Source: Rhipidocladum racemiflorum
Lineage: Eukaryota; Streptophyta; Magnoliopsida; Poales; Poaceae
Direction: 5' to 3'
Length of the DNA: 64,000 bases
NCBI GenBank assembly: GCA_036346355.1
Contig: CM070585.1
Location: 3,921,001-3,985,000 of the forward strand
Under the pieces are notes generated by a model. It was not told the origin of the DNA. It searched no databases and saw only the letters and a list, made by a program, of their open reading frames with translations. Both the position numbers and the translations under genes were made by a program. Position 1 is the first letter of the stretch, and each line of letters starts with the position of its first letter. Below are positions 42,698 to 54,686 of this stretch, piece after piece.

Positions 42698-45600
42698 TGT
42701 AGGCCCCCGGATCGGCTATCCGGAGTCCTCTGTGTATTTCTGTACTAGTCCCAGATCAGTAGCTAGTACACACAGTCAAAAGTGATGAATCAACAACCAT
42801 ATCACGAATACAAATAACTAAATAAGAATAATACCAAATAAAAGCAAAGACCTTAAGGTCAAAGTTTACCATTACGGCCTGAACAGACTGAACAACTTGA
42901 ACAACTGCAGCGGAAGACGAAAACGCCAATGCGACCCATCCAATTGCCCACAGGCAATCGAGTGGAGAACGCACCCTAGTCGTTGGAAATCTTGAACAGC
43001 TTCTTTCACTTCTGAGATAGGATTAGAATGTAGCACGTGAGTACATAAAGTACTCAGCAAGTCTGGGAAATTATGCATAATGTAGGCAATCCAAGGATGG
43101 CTTAATATGGTTCTTTTGCATAAAGCCAAGTTTCATCAAATCATACTTGTTAATAATTTTCACAATGCATCATTGAGCAATTCTTTTTAATAATTGAATT
43201 ATGTAATAATGTAGTGAAGGTTCTAACCACCACTCACTAGTATACAGGCTCTGTCCGCCACATCCCAACAAGATCAGGGTTCAATCCAATCACATGGCTA
43301 TGTCCGCCATGATTCACAAAATCAGGTTCTTTCCACCTACCTGGCTTTAGCCGCCAGAAGCACACCCGAGAGTTCTAACCGCTCCCGGATCCCAAAACAA
43401 AACATTATTTAGTTTGAAACCAAAAACCAAAGTCTACCAGTATGAAAGCATTCAAAGAAGCTTTGCCTTTGGCCAGTAGGCACGGCTTATTCGAATAGTT
43501 TTAACTCTGCAGAGGTGTACAACTTTACCCACAAGACATGATATTCCCTTGATGCCAAGCTATTAGCATACTTCCTTAGGTGTGCCGGCAAGGATATCAT
43601 GACAAGGCCTTTACAATGTATACGCCTAACTCCGACTCCACTTGCCGAGGTTTCACCGTTAGGGTTATGTCCACCAGATCTGAAGCCCCTCTTGCGCCGT
43701 GTGAGACAAACAACAACAACCACAACAATAATGCCTCCGTCCGGCTCTCACACAACCACCGAGTGGTGAGTCTAAGTCAGTTTCTACAAATTAGTTAGCA
43801 GTCGTGCCCACTTTGACATGTGGTTGTACGGTTATGCTTAGAATGGAGATAGTCATAAGCGTCGGTCCTTAATTGACTTGGGGCGGTGCTTGCACAAAAG
43901 AACCAAGACTTGGTTCGCTTCCACCCGACATTCCATGCCGCCAAGTCGAAATCATTTTTCATTTTATTTTTATTTTGTAAACCATTGGCAATACTCCTTG
44001 CCTATAACTTCCAATACAAGTTTTCAAGAGATAATTGAAAGTCCCACCCATAGGTGAATATTGACCGACAAATGAGGCTAAGCATTTCTACCGTACTATT
44101 CTATTCCACCAATAGTTTATTTTTATAAAATACAAATCCTCGGGTTTGATTGCAATCCTTATAATCAACTGCATATTCTCCAATAATCCCTCTATTGCCA
44201 TAACGTTACAATCATAAGAATAATCTAATTTGATATAGTATCCACCAAGTAGGAAATACATCATGGTACTATCATAACTCCAAAGTCTTGTAGAACCACA
44301 ATCATATTTGTATAAGAAATATTTCCCTTGAACTATGTCCTGTATTAGTGATTTATCCACCAATCATACGGCGATCAATCTTATCATCCACTGTGAATAT
44401 TTCACAAGGTCATCTCGCTAAAATGCCGAGAATACTTCACAATACTATCTCTAATCATTTAGAATACAATCCACCGATATTACTTCATAACATTATATAT
44501 TTAATCCATCACATTCTCGTCTTCAAATCATCAACTTTAATCCACCAGAATAATTCATAATCTTACTCTAAGTATCCTTCGAGAAAGATTCCATAAATCC
44601 AAGACTTCATTAATTCATCGACTACAATTTATTTCCATAACCAATGATACCACGTTTACTAAACAAATCACCCATGATCCACATTATTCACAATCCCACC
44701 TAAATGGTTATCGCGATACCATTTTTCAATAATCATCCTCTAAACCACCGAGAATATGTAACCATGTCATTTAATAAATTACCAACTATTCTGGACTATT
44801 CACAATTCTCCATAATTGATTATCACCAAATATGTTTGTTAACATCCACCAAATATAAGTCACCACTTATTCTATTTAATCCACAAGTATGCCTCTCAAT
44901 ATCATTTATTTACTTTTACCGAATATTATTCTTGACATCCTACATCTTCCCATATTCTTCCAAACTATACAAATCGTAATGCGAATCGCTATCACAATCC
45001 AACTTCACCATAATTCAACCATCAACATCCATAAATCAATCTCATAACTAATAATCCCTATCAATACTAATAAGCAGCTATTCTCCATTTACATTCCATA
45101 CTAGTGGTTTCATCCAAAAGGTCCTCCAAGCAATCATTTCCGAGTCAAAGATTAATTTTCCCAAAATCATTTATATTGGTGGATTACTATACTAGGCGAC
45201 AAAGGGTCATGGATAGCAAATCTCAAGGAGGTATAAACAATGTGTATAACTAACAACTTAACGTTTAACATCATCATTTTATGTAAATAGCAATGCAATT
45301 TGTAAAACCTGGTAAAACATTTATAAATTGCAGGATCAATATGCGTCAAGGAGACTTGCCTTCATCACAATGAAGGTTAAACTCTTTGAAGCCTGGCGGC
45401 GAGGTCGGCGGACTCGGCGGAATCGTCGACTACGCGCAAAACGAGACAACAAATAAATAAAATAAAATAAATAAAATCCAAAAATTATAAAATTAGTACT
45501 GGCAGGTAGATCTTGATTTTAGATGAATTTAGAAATTTGAATGGAGTCAAACGGAGTTCGGATGAGAAAGTTATGAGCTTCCGAAGTTTGAATTTCAAAT

Positions 45601-47169
45601 AAATCGGAAAACCGAGAATATTCCCGGAATATTCCCTCTCGGGTTGACTGGTCAAACAAGGACTTTGACCAAGCTTTGACTGAACTTGACTAGGCTTTGG
45701 GTGTATGGCAAGGTGGCCCCACATGTCAATGGGTACATGGTTGTCTTCAACCTTGGTCTTCATGGCAACCATGGATGAGGAAGTGGAGCTTGGGTGGGGA
45801 AGGTGGAGGAGGGGAGGGCTCGCCGGAGGGGGCGGCGACGGCGAGGGCGGCGCGGGCAAGGCCCCAATGACAGTGAGCAACCTCCAAGAACAGAGAAGAC
45901 CCAAAACCAGAAAAAGAACGCAAGTTCTTCCAAAAACTTGATTTTTAACCCATTTTTGCATGGAATTGATCCAAACAAAAGGCTAGAACCTCTAGAGGAC
46001 ATCCTTAGCTACATCTAGGAGGAAGGAATTGAACCAAAACTCACCGGAACGGATGAAATCGACGAAGAACACCGGTTCGGCCGAAGTGACCAAAACCCGA
46101 AATTCGACGTCAACACTTGATGATTCCTGAAATTGATGGATGGATTAGACTTTAGACATCCCCAAGAACGCAAGGGAACGAACGGAACGAAGAATGACCC
46201 ACCGGGGAGGAAGCTATGACCAAAAACGCGATGAACACGAAGAACGGCGCCCGTTCGTCGGTTTTCTCGATCTCACGGAAGAATGAGGAGGAGAGGCTAA
46301 AGGAGGGCTACACCACCGGAAATAGGATACTTATACGGAGATTTGAGAGGTGGAATCGCGTCGTTTGGAGTTGAAACGGCAAAGTTATGAGCAATCAAAG
46401 CCATTTCGGTTTTTTGTAAACTGCGCATAATCCGGCGAGATTTGGGCTTAACAACCACCGAGGATGGAAAGAGCTCGTCAACACGGATTTAACGGATCCT
46501 ACTGCTCGCAATTTGGGTGATTAATGAGGAAGTTATGGAGGTTTGAATCCATGGAGGAGAGAAGGGAGCTCTCTGTTCTTTCCCTGGAAAAAGATCGATC
46601 GGGAAGATGAACAGTACCTCATGCTACTGTAGCACGACGCTACAGTTCCCCCATGCTACAGTACCCGCCACGTGGCAAGCTCCGGTTGGTTCTCTTTTAC
46701 GCGAATGATCCGCCCTAGAGAAAAATAAGGAAAAATGGCCTAAAAATTCCGGAAAAATTCCTAGAGCCATTTTAGAATATTTGGGACCCAATAAAATTGG
46801 TTTGGTTGAATTTGGATGATTTTTGTGAAATTGAATATTCGGGCGCGGATCGCAGGCATTAAACAAAAGCCGCGCGAGATAAAATAGGGACTAAGTCCAA
46901 AATCCCGGGAAAGATTCCTAAAATCATTTCGGAATATTTGGAACATTTTAGAAGTGGTTTGGAGATTTTTGGAGCATCTTTGGACTCGGGTGAATTTTCG
47001 GGTACCGGCGGGAACTGGAAAATCCGATTTTTCGACGGGAGGGGAATTAATTCCCGATTTCGGAGGGGAATGGATGCCAGGTTAATATAAACACCAAACA
47101 AACTCCAACTTTTGAATTTAAATAATTTAAATTAGATTTTCTCCGGAAAGCGAAAACTAGGGCGTTACA
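42698..47169 (-). mobile_element. Solo-LTR-like insertion, about 4.5 kb
   Basis: Read on the minus strand it starts TGTAACGCCCTAG and ends GGGGGCCTACA, matching the TG...CA form and the TGTAACGCCC-type start of many grass gypsy LTRs. It has no long coding frame. It interrupts a repeat whose uninterrupted form (ggcatcgtatgactgattc) occurs at about 48641 and 48884. The interior includes runs of tccgccac and ccaccaa motifs and a ctacagta-rich block near 46620-46670. I see no second LTR, primer site or pol. The expected 5-base duplication is not exact (acctt and actga), so this could also be a rearranged element. Confidence 0.5.
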
Positions 47170-47967
47170 ACTGATTCGAAGCATCGTGTCCATCCATCGA
47201 GCTCAATCATATGCCCGACTGGAATTCGTAGCTAAACGACTAGTTTACGGTCGCTCGTACGGCTTGTTTAGTGTGATTGGGTGCGAACTTGACATGTGGA
47301 TGGACGAGGTTGACTTTGTGTTCATGACGCACGTGCCAGCAAGATGTCCATGTATCGATGTATCCCCTCAAGCCGTTCACACACAGAAAATTTCAACTCA
47401 CAAAAATTTTAAACCATAAAATTTCAAATTAGAAAGCTTCAAATCAAAAAAATTTGAATCAAAACTCTCAATTTTGAATTTAAAGTTTGCATAGTCAAAA
47501 CTTTTTTATTTGATTTTTTTCAAGTTGAAACTTTCCAATTTGTAATTTTTTGATTTTTTTTTTTTAAGTTGAAACTTTCTGATTTGAAATTTTTTTTACT
47601 TTAATTTTTAATCGGAACTTTTAGAATCAAGCTTTTCGAACCAAAAGCTTTTTGAGTTTACACTTTTCGATCTTGGAATTTTTCGAGTTGAAACTTTCCG
47701 ATTAAAAGTTTTTTTTATTTAGTTTTCGTGTTAAAACTTTCCAAGTTGAAACTTACTGATTTAAAATTTTGAGTTAAATTTTTTTGGGTTGAAACTTTCT
47801 ATTTAAAATTTTCAAAGTTTAAATGTTCTAATTTTAAATTTTTGTGTTAAAGAGGTAAGAAGGGGTAGGGAAAGTGATTAAGAAAAAGGAAGGGGGGATG
47901 TTCGGAGAAGTGATTAAGAAAAATTAACACAGGAAAGAGAACATAGACTACCTGGTGGGACCAAGGA
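47170..47967. repeat. AT-rich repeat, copy 1
   Basis: Begins ctgattcgaagcatcgtg and turns at about 47400 into 450 bases of reiterated short phrases (gttgaaactttctgatttg, aaattttgaatcaaaac). It closes with aagaggtaagaaggggtagg and ggtgggaccaaggaa. The same order is repeated at 48894-49698. No convincing protein; the 77-codon frames in both copies agree only because the DNA is duplicated. Confidence 0.75.
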
Positions 47968-48144
47968 ACATAGACCACTCTCTCAATTGACACAAAAAGG
48001 GTGTAAAATTCCAGTGGGCAGTTGATTGTGTGCGCAATTTCAGCAATTTGAACGAGAAGCTAGTGACTGCTCCTATTGTCACCATCCCAAAGCCAGGGAA
48101 GTGCTTTACAGTTTATTCTGATGCTTTGCGAGTGGGTCTTGGTT
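47968..48144 (+). pseudogene. Ty3/gypsy RNase H fragment (truncated)
   Basis: Reads VDCVRNFSNLNEKLVTAPIV then TIPKPGKCFTVYSDALRVGL on the plus strand, the start of a gypsy RNase H domain. It parallels the longer fragment at 50330-50830. It breaks at GGTT (48141-48144), where PRP38 5' sequence begins. Confidence 0.8.
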
Positions 48145-48262
48145 CGCCATCCTCCGGGTCGGCGGCGCCCGCCGGCGGCTGCTCCACGCAACTGGTGGGA
48201 TCGAAAGTTTCGAGGATTGGATCTGTGTTTGCGACCAAAACCCTAGCTGGGCTCCTCCTGTT
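48145..48262 (-). pseudogene. PRP38 5' end, third partial copy
   Basis: About 115 bases matching the PRP38 start-codon region and leader (40445-40562), containing the cgccatcctcc, ggctgctccacgcaac and aaaccctagctgggctcctc blocks. It is followed by the PRP38 upstream flank (tctcgcttgggttcgagtcg) and the same Tourist MITE found at 42442. None of the PRP38 domain is present. Confidence 0.75.
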
Positions 48263-48359
48263 GGTCTCGCTTGGGTTCGAGTCGGTCTGTGCGGCCCGGC
48301 CCGGAAAAAAGAAGAAGAAGGGACGGGCAAAATCAATCAGCTAATAAAACTAGAAATTA

Positions 48360-48591
48360 GGGTGCGTCTAGTTGCCTACACCAAGTGGTACATATATGAG
48401 ATGGTTTAAGAAAAAGGTTATCTATGCGTTTAGTTGCTTGAATGGAACCATCCCATCCTAGATCAAGTGATACAAATTTGAAGAATATTCCCTCTAGATG
48501 CTGAACCGTCTCATTCACCCAAAATAATGGAACCAAATGGTATAAGACCATCCCATCCCATTCAACCTCATCCCGTGAACCAAATACGATG
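48360..48591. mobile_element. Tourist-like MITE (duplicate copy)
   Basis: Ends GGGTGCGTCTAG / CCAAATACGATG with TTA on both sides (48357-48359 and 48592-48594). Flanking sequence on both sides matches that of the MITE at 42442-42635, so it was duplicated with its surroundings. Confidence 0.8.
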
Positions 48592-48593
48592 TT

Positions 48594-48893
48594 AATTAGT
48601 TTAGAAGTAATGGCATTTCTATACTAATATTATAAAAGGCATCGTATGACTGATTCAAAGCATCGTGTCCATCCATCGAGCTCAATCATATGCCCGACTG
48701 GAATTCGTAGCTAAACGACTAGTTTACGGTCGCTCATACGGCTTGTTTAGTGTGATAACTTGACATGTGGATGGACGAGGTTGACTTTGTGTTCATCCCA
48801 TCCCATTCAACCTCATCTCATGAACCAAACACACCCTTAGTTAGTTTAGAAGTAATGGCATTTCTATACTAATATTATAAAAGGCATCGTATG
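48594..48893. repeat. Repeated Helitron-start-like motif block
   Basis: The phrase tttctatactaatattataa then aaggcatcgtatgac occurs at about 48614, 48861 and also 42659. TCTATACTAATATTATAAA resembles grass Helitron 5' ends. A truncated duplicate of the AT-rich repeat start (48650-48796) and a MITE tail lie between. No matching CTAG terminus was placed, so Helitron identity is tentative. Confidence 0.45.
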
Positions 48894-49698
48894 ACTGATT
48901 CGAAGCATCATGTCCATCCATCGAGCTCAATCATATGCCCGACTGGAATTCGTAGCTAAACGACTAGTTTACGGTCGCTTGTACGGCTCGTTTGGTGGGG
49001 TTGGGTGCCGGAACTACATGTGGATGGACGAGGTTAACTTTATGTTCCTGACGCACGTGCCAGCAAGATGTCTGTGTATCGATGTATCCCCTCAAGCCGT
49101 TCACGCATTGGAAATTTCAACTCACAAAAATTTTAAACCATAAAATTTTAAACTAGAAAGCTTCAAATCAAAAAATTTTGAATCAAAAGTTTCAATTTTG
49201 AATTTAAAGTTTGCAGAGTCAAAACTTTTTTATTTGATTTTTTTCAAGAACTTTCTAATTTGAATTTTTTTGATTTTTTTAAGTTGAAACTTTCTGATTT
49301 GAATTTTTTAGGCTTTAATTTTTAATCGGAATTTTTCGAATCAAAAGTTTTTTGAATCAAAGCTTTTCGAACCGAAAGCTTTTTGAGTAGACACTTGTTG
49401 ATTTTAGAATTTTTTGAGTTGAAACTTTCTGATTTAAAATTTTTTATTTAGTTTTCGTGTTAAAACTTTCCAAGTTGAAACTTTTTAATTTGAAATTTTG
49501 AGTTGAATCTTTGTAGGTTGAAACTTTCTATTTAAAATTTTCAAAGTTTAAATGTTCTAATTTTAAATTTTTGTGTTAAAGAGGTAAGAACGGGTTGGGG
49601 AAAGTGATTAAGAAAAAAGAAGGGGGAGATGGATGGAGAAGTGATTAAGAAAAATTAACAGAGGAAAGAGAACATAGACTACCTGGTGGGACCAAGGA
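48894..49698. repeat. AT-rich repeat, copy 2
   Basis: Second copy of the repeat at 47170-47967, with many small indels in the phrase-repeat part and the same closing ggtgggaccaaggaa. It then runs into different sequence (tattattataatc). Confidence 0.75.
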
Positions 49699-49805
49699 AT
49701 ATTATTATAATCTTTTATTTTTTGGAACTTTGGAAAAATCGAAAGGCTGATAGGTGGGTCGTGGTCTATGGAATGGGTTCATGGTCTAGGATTTTGATCT
49801 AATCA

Positions 49806-50830
49806 ATTGAAGGGAGCAAAGGTGTTTTCTAAGATTGACCTTCAGTCGAGGTATAAAAAAGACAGCTTTCTCCACTAGGTATGGACCCTATGAATTTAAA
49901 GTCATGCCTTTTGGATTAACTAATGCATGTGCTATTTTTATGGAGATAATGAACAGTAGGCTGCACAACTATCCTGATGATTTTGTGATAGTGTTCATGA
50001 CAACGTTTTGATTTAGGGCCTGTTTGGCAGAGCTCCAGCTCCATTTTTTCAGCTCTGCTCCACAACTCCACTGTAGAGCAGCTCCACTGCAGAACTAGGT
50101 ATTACCCCAGTGGCAAAGGTGGGTAATTTTTTTTCCAACTCCACGTCTGCTCTGAAAAAACCCATTCGCGGAGCACCTTTTCTCTTGCTCCAAAAAAATG
50201 TACTAGAACTCTGCCTGCTCCACAGAGTTGCCTGCTCCGTGGTTTTCTGGAGTTAGGGTGTTTGGCAGGGCTCCACCCAGATCCGAGGTGGAGTTGGGAG
50301 CTGGAGCTCTGCCAAACAGGCCCTTATTCCAAGTCAGAGGAGGAGCATGATCATCATCTAAGGCTTGTGCTTAATACCTTGAGGGAGAATCAATTCTTTG
50401 CAAAATTAAAAAAGTGTGAATTCTGGATTTCAGAAGTGAATTTTCTTGGACATGTTATCAACCAAGAAGGCATTTTTGTTTATCCTAGCAAAATCTCTAC
50501 AGTCTTGGACTGGAAGAGACCTTCTAATTTCAAAGAAATGCGCAGTTTTTTTGGTTTGGCTGATTACTACCGGCGCTTTGTTCAAGATTTCTCAATTATT
50601 GCCAAGCCACTCTCTCAATTGACACAAAAGGGTGTAAAATTCCAGTGGACAGCTGATTGTGTGCGCAGTTTCGGCAATTTGAACGAGAAGCTACTGACTG
50701 CTCCTATTCTCACCCTCCCTAAGCCAGGGAAGCGCTTTACAATTTATTCTGATGCTTTGCGAGTGGGTCTTGGTTGTGTGCTTATGTAGTAGGGTAAGGT
50801 GATTGCTTATGCGTCGAGGCAGTTGATTTG
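49806..50830 (+). pseudogene. Ty3/gypsy RT-RNase H fragment with MITE insertion
   Basis: Left part (49806-50015): GVFSKIDLQSRYKK, frameshift, YEFKVMPFGLTNA-like, then DFVIVFMTTF leading into the DNVLI segment. Right part (from 50327): SKSEEEHDHHLRLVLNTLRE, FLGHVINQEGIFVYPSKIST, MRSFFGLADYYRRFVQDFSI and YSDALRVGLGCVLM then a stop. A Tourist-like MITE splits the RT codons exactly at a TTA. The fragment lacks gag, protease and integrase. Confidence 0.85.
50016..50323. mobile_element. Tourist-like MITE in gypsy fragment, 308 bp
   Basis: Ends GGGCCTGTTTGGCAGAGCTC and GAGCTCTGCCAAACAGGCCC are perfect complements. TTA duplications lie at 50013-50015 and 50324-50326. Removing one TTA and the element restores a continuous gypsy RT reading, which confirms the boundaries. 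Confidence 0.93.
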
Positions 50831-51098
50831 CTTGGTGCTTAATGATTGATGCTAGTGAATTGTGATGCTTGTGCAATGTACTAATGGCTGTTGCTCTTGC
50901 TTGTGTTGCTGTTGGCTTTTCATAGTTGTTATTTACTTATTTATTAACTTGTTATGGTAGGCACCAGTGTTGTTCATGCTATTGTTGCTTTGTGCTTGAT
51001 GCTATGGCTTTGCACAGGATCAAGCTCCATGGTCACCTAACTGGCGCCTAGGCGGCTAGGTGTCCAGGCGCCCCGGAGGTGACTCGCCTCGTCGGGGC

Positions 51099-51913
51099 GC
51101 CATGATAACCATGGCAGGAAAAATTCTAATGGATAGGATTCCTACTTTATTTTGGACCCCTTGTGCTGCCCATTATTTGGATCTTATGCTGGAGGACATT
51201 GGGAAGATAGAACAGTTCAGCAATTCCATTACTAAAGCAAAGAGGGTATGCAGATTTATCCATAGGCATGGAAATATTATTGATGCAATATTGCAATGAG
51301 GAATAAGATTGGTGATAGGGATCTTGTGAGGCCTGCAGTAACTCGTTTTGCTACATCATTCCTCACCTTGGCCAGCATGTACAAGCATAGACAAGGTTTG
51401 AAGAATCTCTTTGTTAATGAAGAATGGAATGGGAACAAGTTGTCTACCACAGGACCAGGGAAGGCGGTTGTAGAAATTGTACTATTTATGTCATTTTGGA
51501 ACTCGGTCGAAAATTGTATGAGAACTTCCCAACCACTTCTTGTTGCTTTGAGGATTGCCGACAGTGATGAGGCCAGCAATGCCTGAGATTAGTGAAGCCA
51601 TGGATGCTGCGAAGATGAACATCAAGGAGGCTTTGCAAAACAAGACAGATTTATGAGGTCCTAGGAATTGTTGACAAGCAATGGGGCAATCAAATGGAGC
51701 AAAAGTTATATGGGGTAGCATTGTTCATTTGTTCTTGAATCCAAATAAGTTGATGGACCGATTCATGAAAGGGGCACTAGTGGTGGTGATCATCAATGAT
51801 GAACCGGTTCATGAAAGCGGTACTAGTGATGGTGATCATCTAACTTGGGCTCATGTTGATGAAGCCATCAGTGCTTCGTGCAATCAAAGAGGTCACAATT
51901 ATCCTAGGAGTGC
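51099..51913 (+). pseudogene. hAT transposase fragment
   Basis: Plus strand: AGKILMDRIPTLFWTPCAAH then YLDLMLEDIGKIE and AKRVCRFIHRHGNIIDAILQ, a stop, then MRNKIGDRDLVRPAVTRFAT and SFLTLASMYKHRQGLKNLF. This is the conserved middle of plant hAT (DUF659-containing) transposases. Frameshifts follow at about 51585 (ISEAMDAAKMNIKEALQNK) and beyond. It ends at a rearrangement junction at 51913, where LINE sequence starts. Confidence 0.82.
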
Positions 51914-52960
51914 TCCTTGTCTATTGGGGGTAGAACAACATTAATAAATTCATGTCTTACTAGCATCCCTGTTGCCAAAAACTGTGGTACACAAATGGAT
52001 AAACCCAGGAGAACATTTTTATGGCAAGGGAGGAGTACAAAGTAAAAGTACCACCTTGGGAAATGGAATAATATTTACAAGCCTAAAGTAATGGAGGTGT
52101 GAACATAATAGATTTGAGAAAGCTAAACATCAGTCTATTGTGTAAATGGTGATGGAAATTGGAACAAGAAGGAATGTGGCAAGACATTGTTAGGAATGAA
52201 GTATTTCAAGGGTAAACATCCTATGTTGGTAAAACATAAACAGGATGACTCCCCTTGTTCATCTGATCTTCTTAACGTAAGACACATTTATGCTATGATG
52301 CTTGGAGGTTGCAAGGATACTAGTTTTGGGATGATTGGTGGTTGCGCTAACAATGTCCAGTGTTGTATGCAATAAGTAATGAGATTTTAGGAATCTCATT
52401 GTTGTGTACAAGAATGGGAGTTATCTTTTAGGCGTTGGATTTCTACAGAAATGCAAACTCAGTGGAACACTTACCGATCTGATATGAGTTCAGTTCAGAT
52501 TTCATCTAACAAGGATGATGTGCAATAGTTATGGTCTAGTAAAGGATTGCAGCTGGCAACACACAGGAGGTTCTTTTGGAAGGAGCTGAGCGATTCTTTC
52601 AGACTGCGACACAAGCAGCTTGGGCAACAAGGGCGGGAAGGGAGTCATCTCTTCCTCATGTGTTAACCCTTTGTTCTGTGGAGGATACCGATGAGATGGA
52701 GTAGTATCAAGTTATGTGTGTTGTGCCTTCTTGGATGTTTCTGTGGTCTTCAGGTTGTTTGTGCTCGGTGTCATCCTTTTGGGCTGACCGGCAAAGTACT
52801 ACTATCTCTAATTCTACCATCTCAACCCCCCTGCTCAATCTAAACTCTCCCTCTCGTGTAAAGAATGTTTCTGTTGGTTAATGGAAAATGGGACAGTTTC
52901 CCGGACAAAAAGAAATGATGCCAATGCAAAATGCGGCAAACAAGATGAAGTTCACGTGCA
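51914..52960 (+). pseudogene. LINE reverse-transcriptase tail, copy 1
   Basis: Contains degraded coding for the C-terminal part of a plant LINE polyprotein: a tail with FLWQGR-, PKVMEV- and WWKLEQEGMWQDI-like remnants, then KYFKGKHPMLVKHKQDDSPC with LLNVRHIYAMM. Many stops. It is a direct duplicate of 55648-56702, differing by a few substitutions and by a longer C run in the second copy. Confidence 0.7.
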
Positions 52961-52971
52961 CAGCAGAAGGC

Positions 52972-53846
52972 TAACTCGACAATGGGACTGAAATAACAGG
53001 CCTTTTCTGGATGCGAGGGAGGGCGGTGTCGCAGGCGTAGTCCTTGGTCAGAAGTTCATCAATGAACTCGTCCACGTGCGTCAGCGTGAACTCTGAAAGG
53101 AAACCCCGCAGAATACAGGGCAAAAGAGAATAAAACAACAGCATCAGTGCAACACATCTCATTGTTAGTGTAACCATGTGAGGTTATAGAGGATGTAAAT
53201 TTGGGCCATCGGGTGCGTACTTCCATCGCTGAGCTTCTGCCTGATCTTGCGGTAGTCGTTGTAGAGCGGTTCGAGGTACTAGTAGACGTCGGCGACGGTG
53301 CCGGTGAGGCGCAGGTAGAACGCCCCAAGAACCTGAACATACCTACAGGAACAGAGGAAGAACTAGCGCTACCTAAAGCTGAAGGAATCAACATTAAAAA
53401 GAAAAAAAACAAGAAGAGAGAAGAGATTAGGCAGTTTGGGTGGTGGTAAATACTTGTAGTCCTCGTTCTTGATGAACTCCACGACGATGTCCTTGTCGGG
53501 CTGGATCTGGAGCATCTTGAGCACGAGGCATAGGAAGGGGGTGGGCTTGCGGTTGCCGCCGTGGGTGCCGCCGGTGTGGTCGAGCTCCATGGCCTTGTCG
53601 ACGAGCGTCTCCGCCGTGAGGCCGGGCTGCTCCTTCCGAGGTGCTCTGGTAGATCTTGGACCGCACGATCTTCTCCACCAGGTTCGGGGTTGGTGCCGTG
53701 GATGCTCCTCGCTAGAGGGTCTCAGGCGATTCGCCATCCTCCGTGCCTGGCGCACAAGACGCCGACTACGCTCCACGCAACCGGGGGGATCGGAAGTTTT
53801 GCGGATTGGATCTGTGTTGGCGACCAAAACCCTAGCTAGGCTCCTC
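52972..53846 (-). pseudogene. Partial duplicate of PRP38 exons 1-3
   Basis: Matches 39696-40562. Exon 3 (FTLTHVDEFIDELLTKDYAC) and most of exon 1 (LVDKAMELDHTGGTHGGNRK) are preserved. Exon 1 carries early indels (MANRLRPSSEEHPRH instead of MANRTDPLARSIHG), and exon 2 has a Gln codon changed to TAG (complement at 53279-53281). Exons 4-6 are absent. The intron 3 donor is GC here too. It is not functional as PRP38. Confidence 0.92.
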
Positions 53847-54686
53847 AGCTCTGGCTTATCAATGAACCCAACACAACCCAACCCAACCCATCCTGTTGGT
53901 CTCGCTTGGGTTCGAGTCGGTCTGTGCGGTCCGGCCCGGAAAAAAATAGGGGGGCCCATCACCCTCAAGGCCGTCGCGCATCCCATTGCTCCACATCATC
54001 CTCGGGGCTGCTGTGCACACCGTCACCACTTGTTCTAAGGGCCTGTTTGTTTGAGCTTCTAGACAGCTTCTAGCTTTTAAAAGCTAGAAATCCAAACAAA
54101 CAGCTTACTTTTAGAACCCCTTCCCACAAGCCAGAAGTCCCCCAAAAGCCCATTTTGTACAGCAATGTCAGAAGCAAGGATTGGGCTACTTCTGTGGCTT
54201 TTGCGGGTTGAGAAAATCGAAATGCCCAAAACTTTTCAAGTAATTTACCCGCTTCTGCCACTGAACTACCCTTTGGGCCTGAACCCACTCCATCCACGTT
54301 TTTCTCAGCGTCCTCATCGTCCCTTTGGCGATTAGGTTCCCCAGCGCCGCCTTCCCAACCGCCGTGTCTCGACGTCCCCAGCGCCGCACTCCCCAGCACC
54401 CACTCGTCCCGCTGCCTCGCCGACGTCCCGAGCGCCGCCCTCCCCGCGCCGCCTCGCCGACGTCCCGAGTGCCGCGCTGATCTTCCAGGTTTGGTGACTT
54501 CTGATCTCATCATGTGTCCAAAACATCTTTTTATGTTAATTTGTGACTTCTGTCCAATCCAGTTTTGTGATCATTCATTCATTTGGATGCAATTTGCCCT
54601 ACCCTGCAATTAACTAGCTTCTCTCTGCACAGCATTTAGAATGTAGTACACTTTTTTTTCTATTGGGTCAAATGTATTTGCTATGA
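53847..54686. other. Unassigned sequence between duplicated blocks
   Basis: 53880-53945 matches the PRP38 upstream flank (ggtctcgcttgggttcgagt). 54030-54105 is a short fold-back (gcttctagctttt / aaaagctagaa, with ctgtttgttt / aaacaaacag ends). 54290-54490 is GC-rich with a 147-codon minus-strand frame that looks compositional. No gene was recognised. Confidence 0.45.

Noticed and set aside
43230..43400. Possible CRISPR-like spaced repeats (tccgccac)
   Set aside because: Units are short, irregular and inside an LTR-like plant repeat; the genome is eukaryotic.
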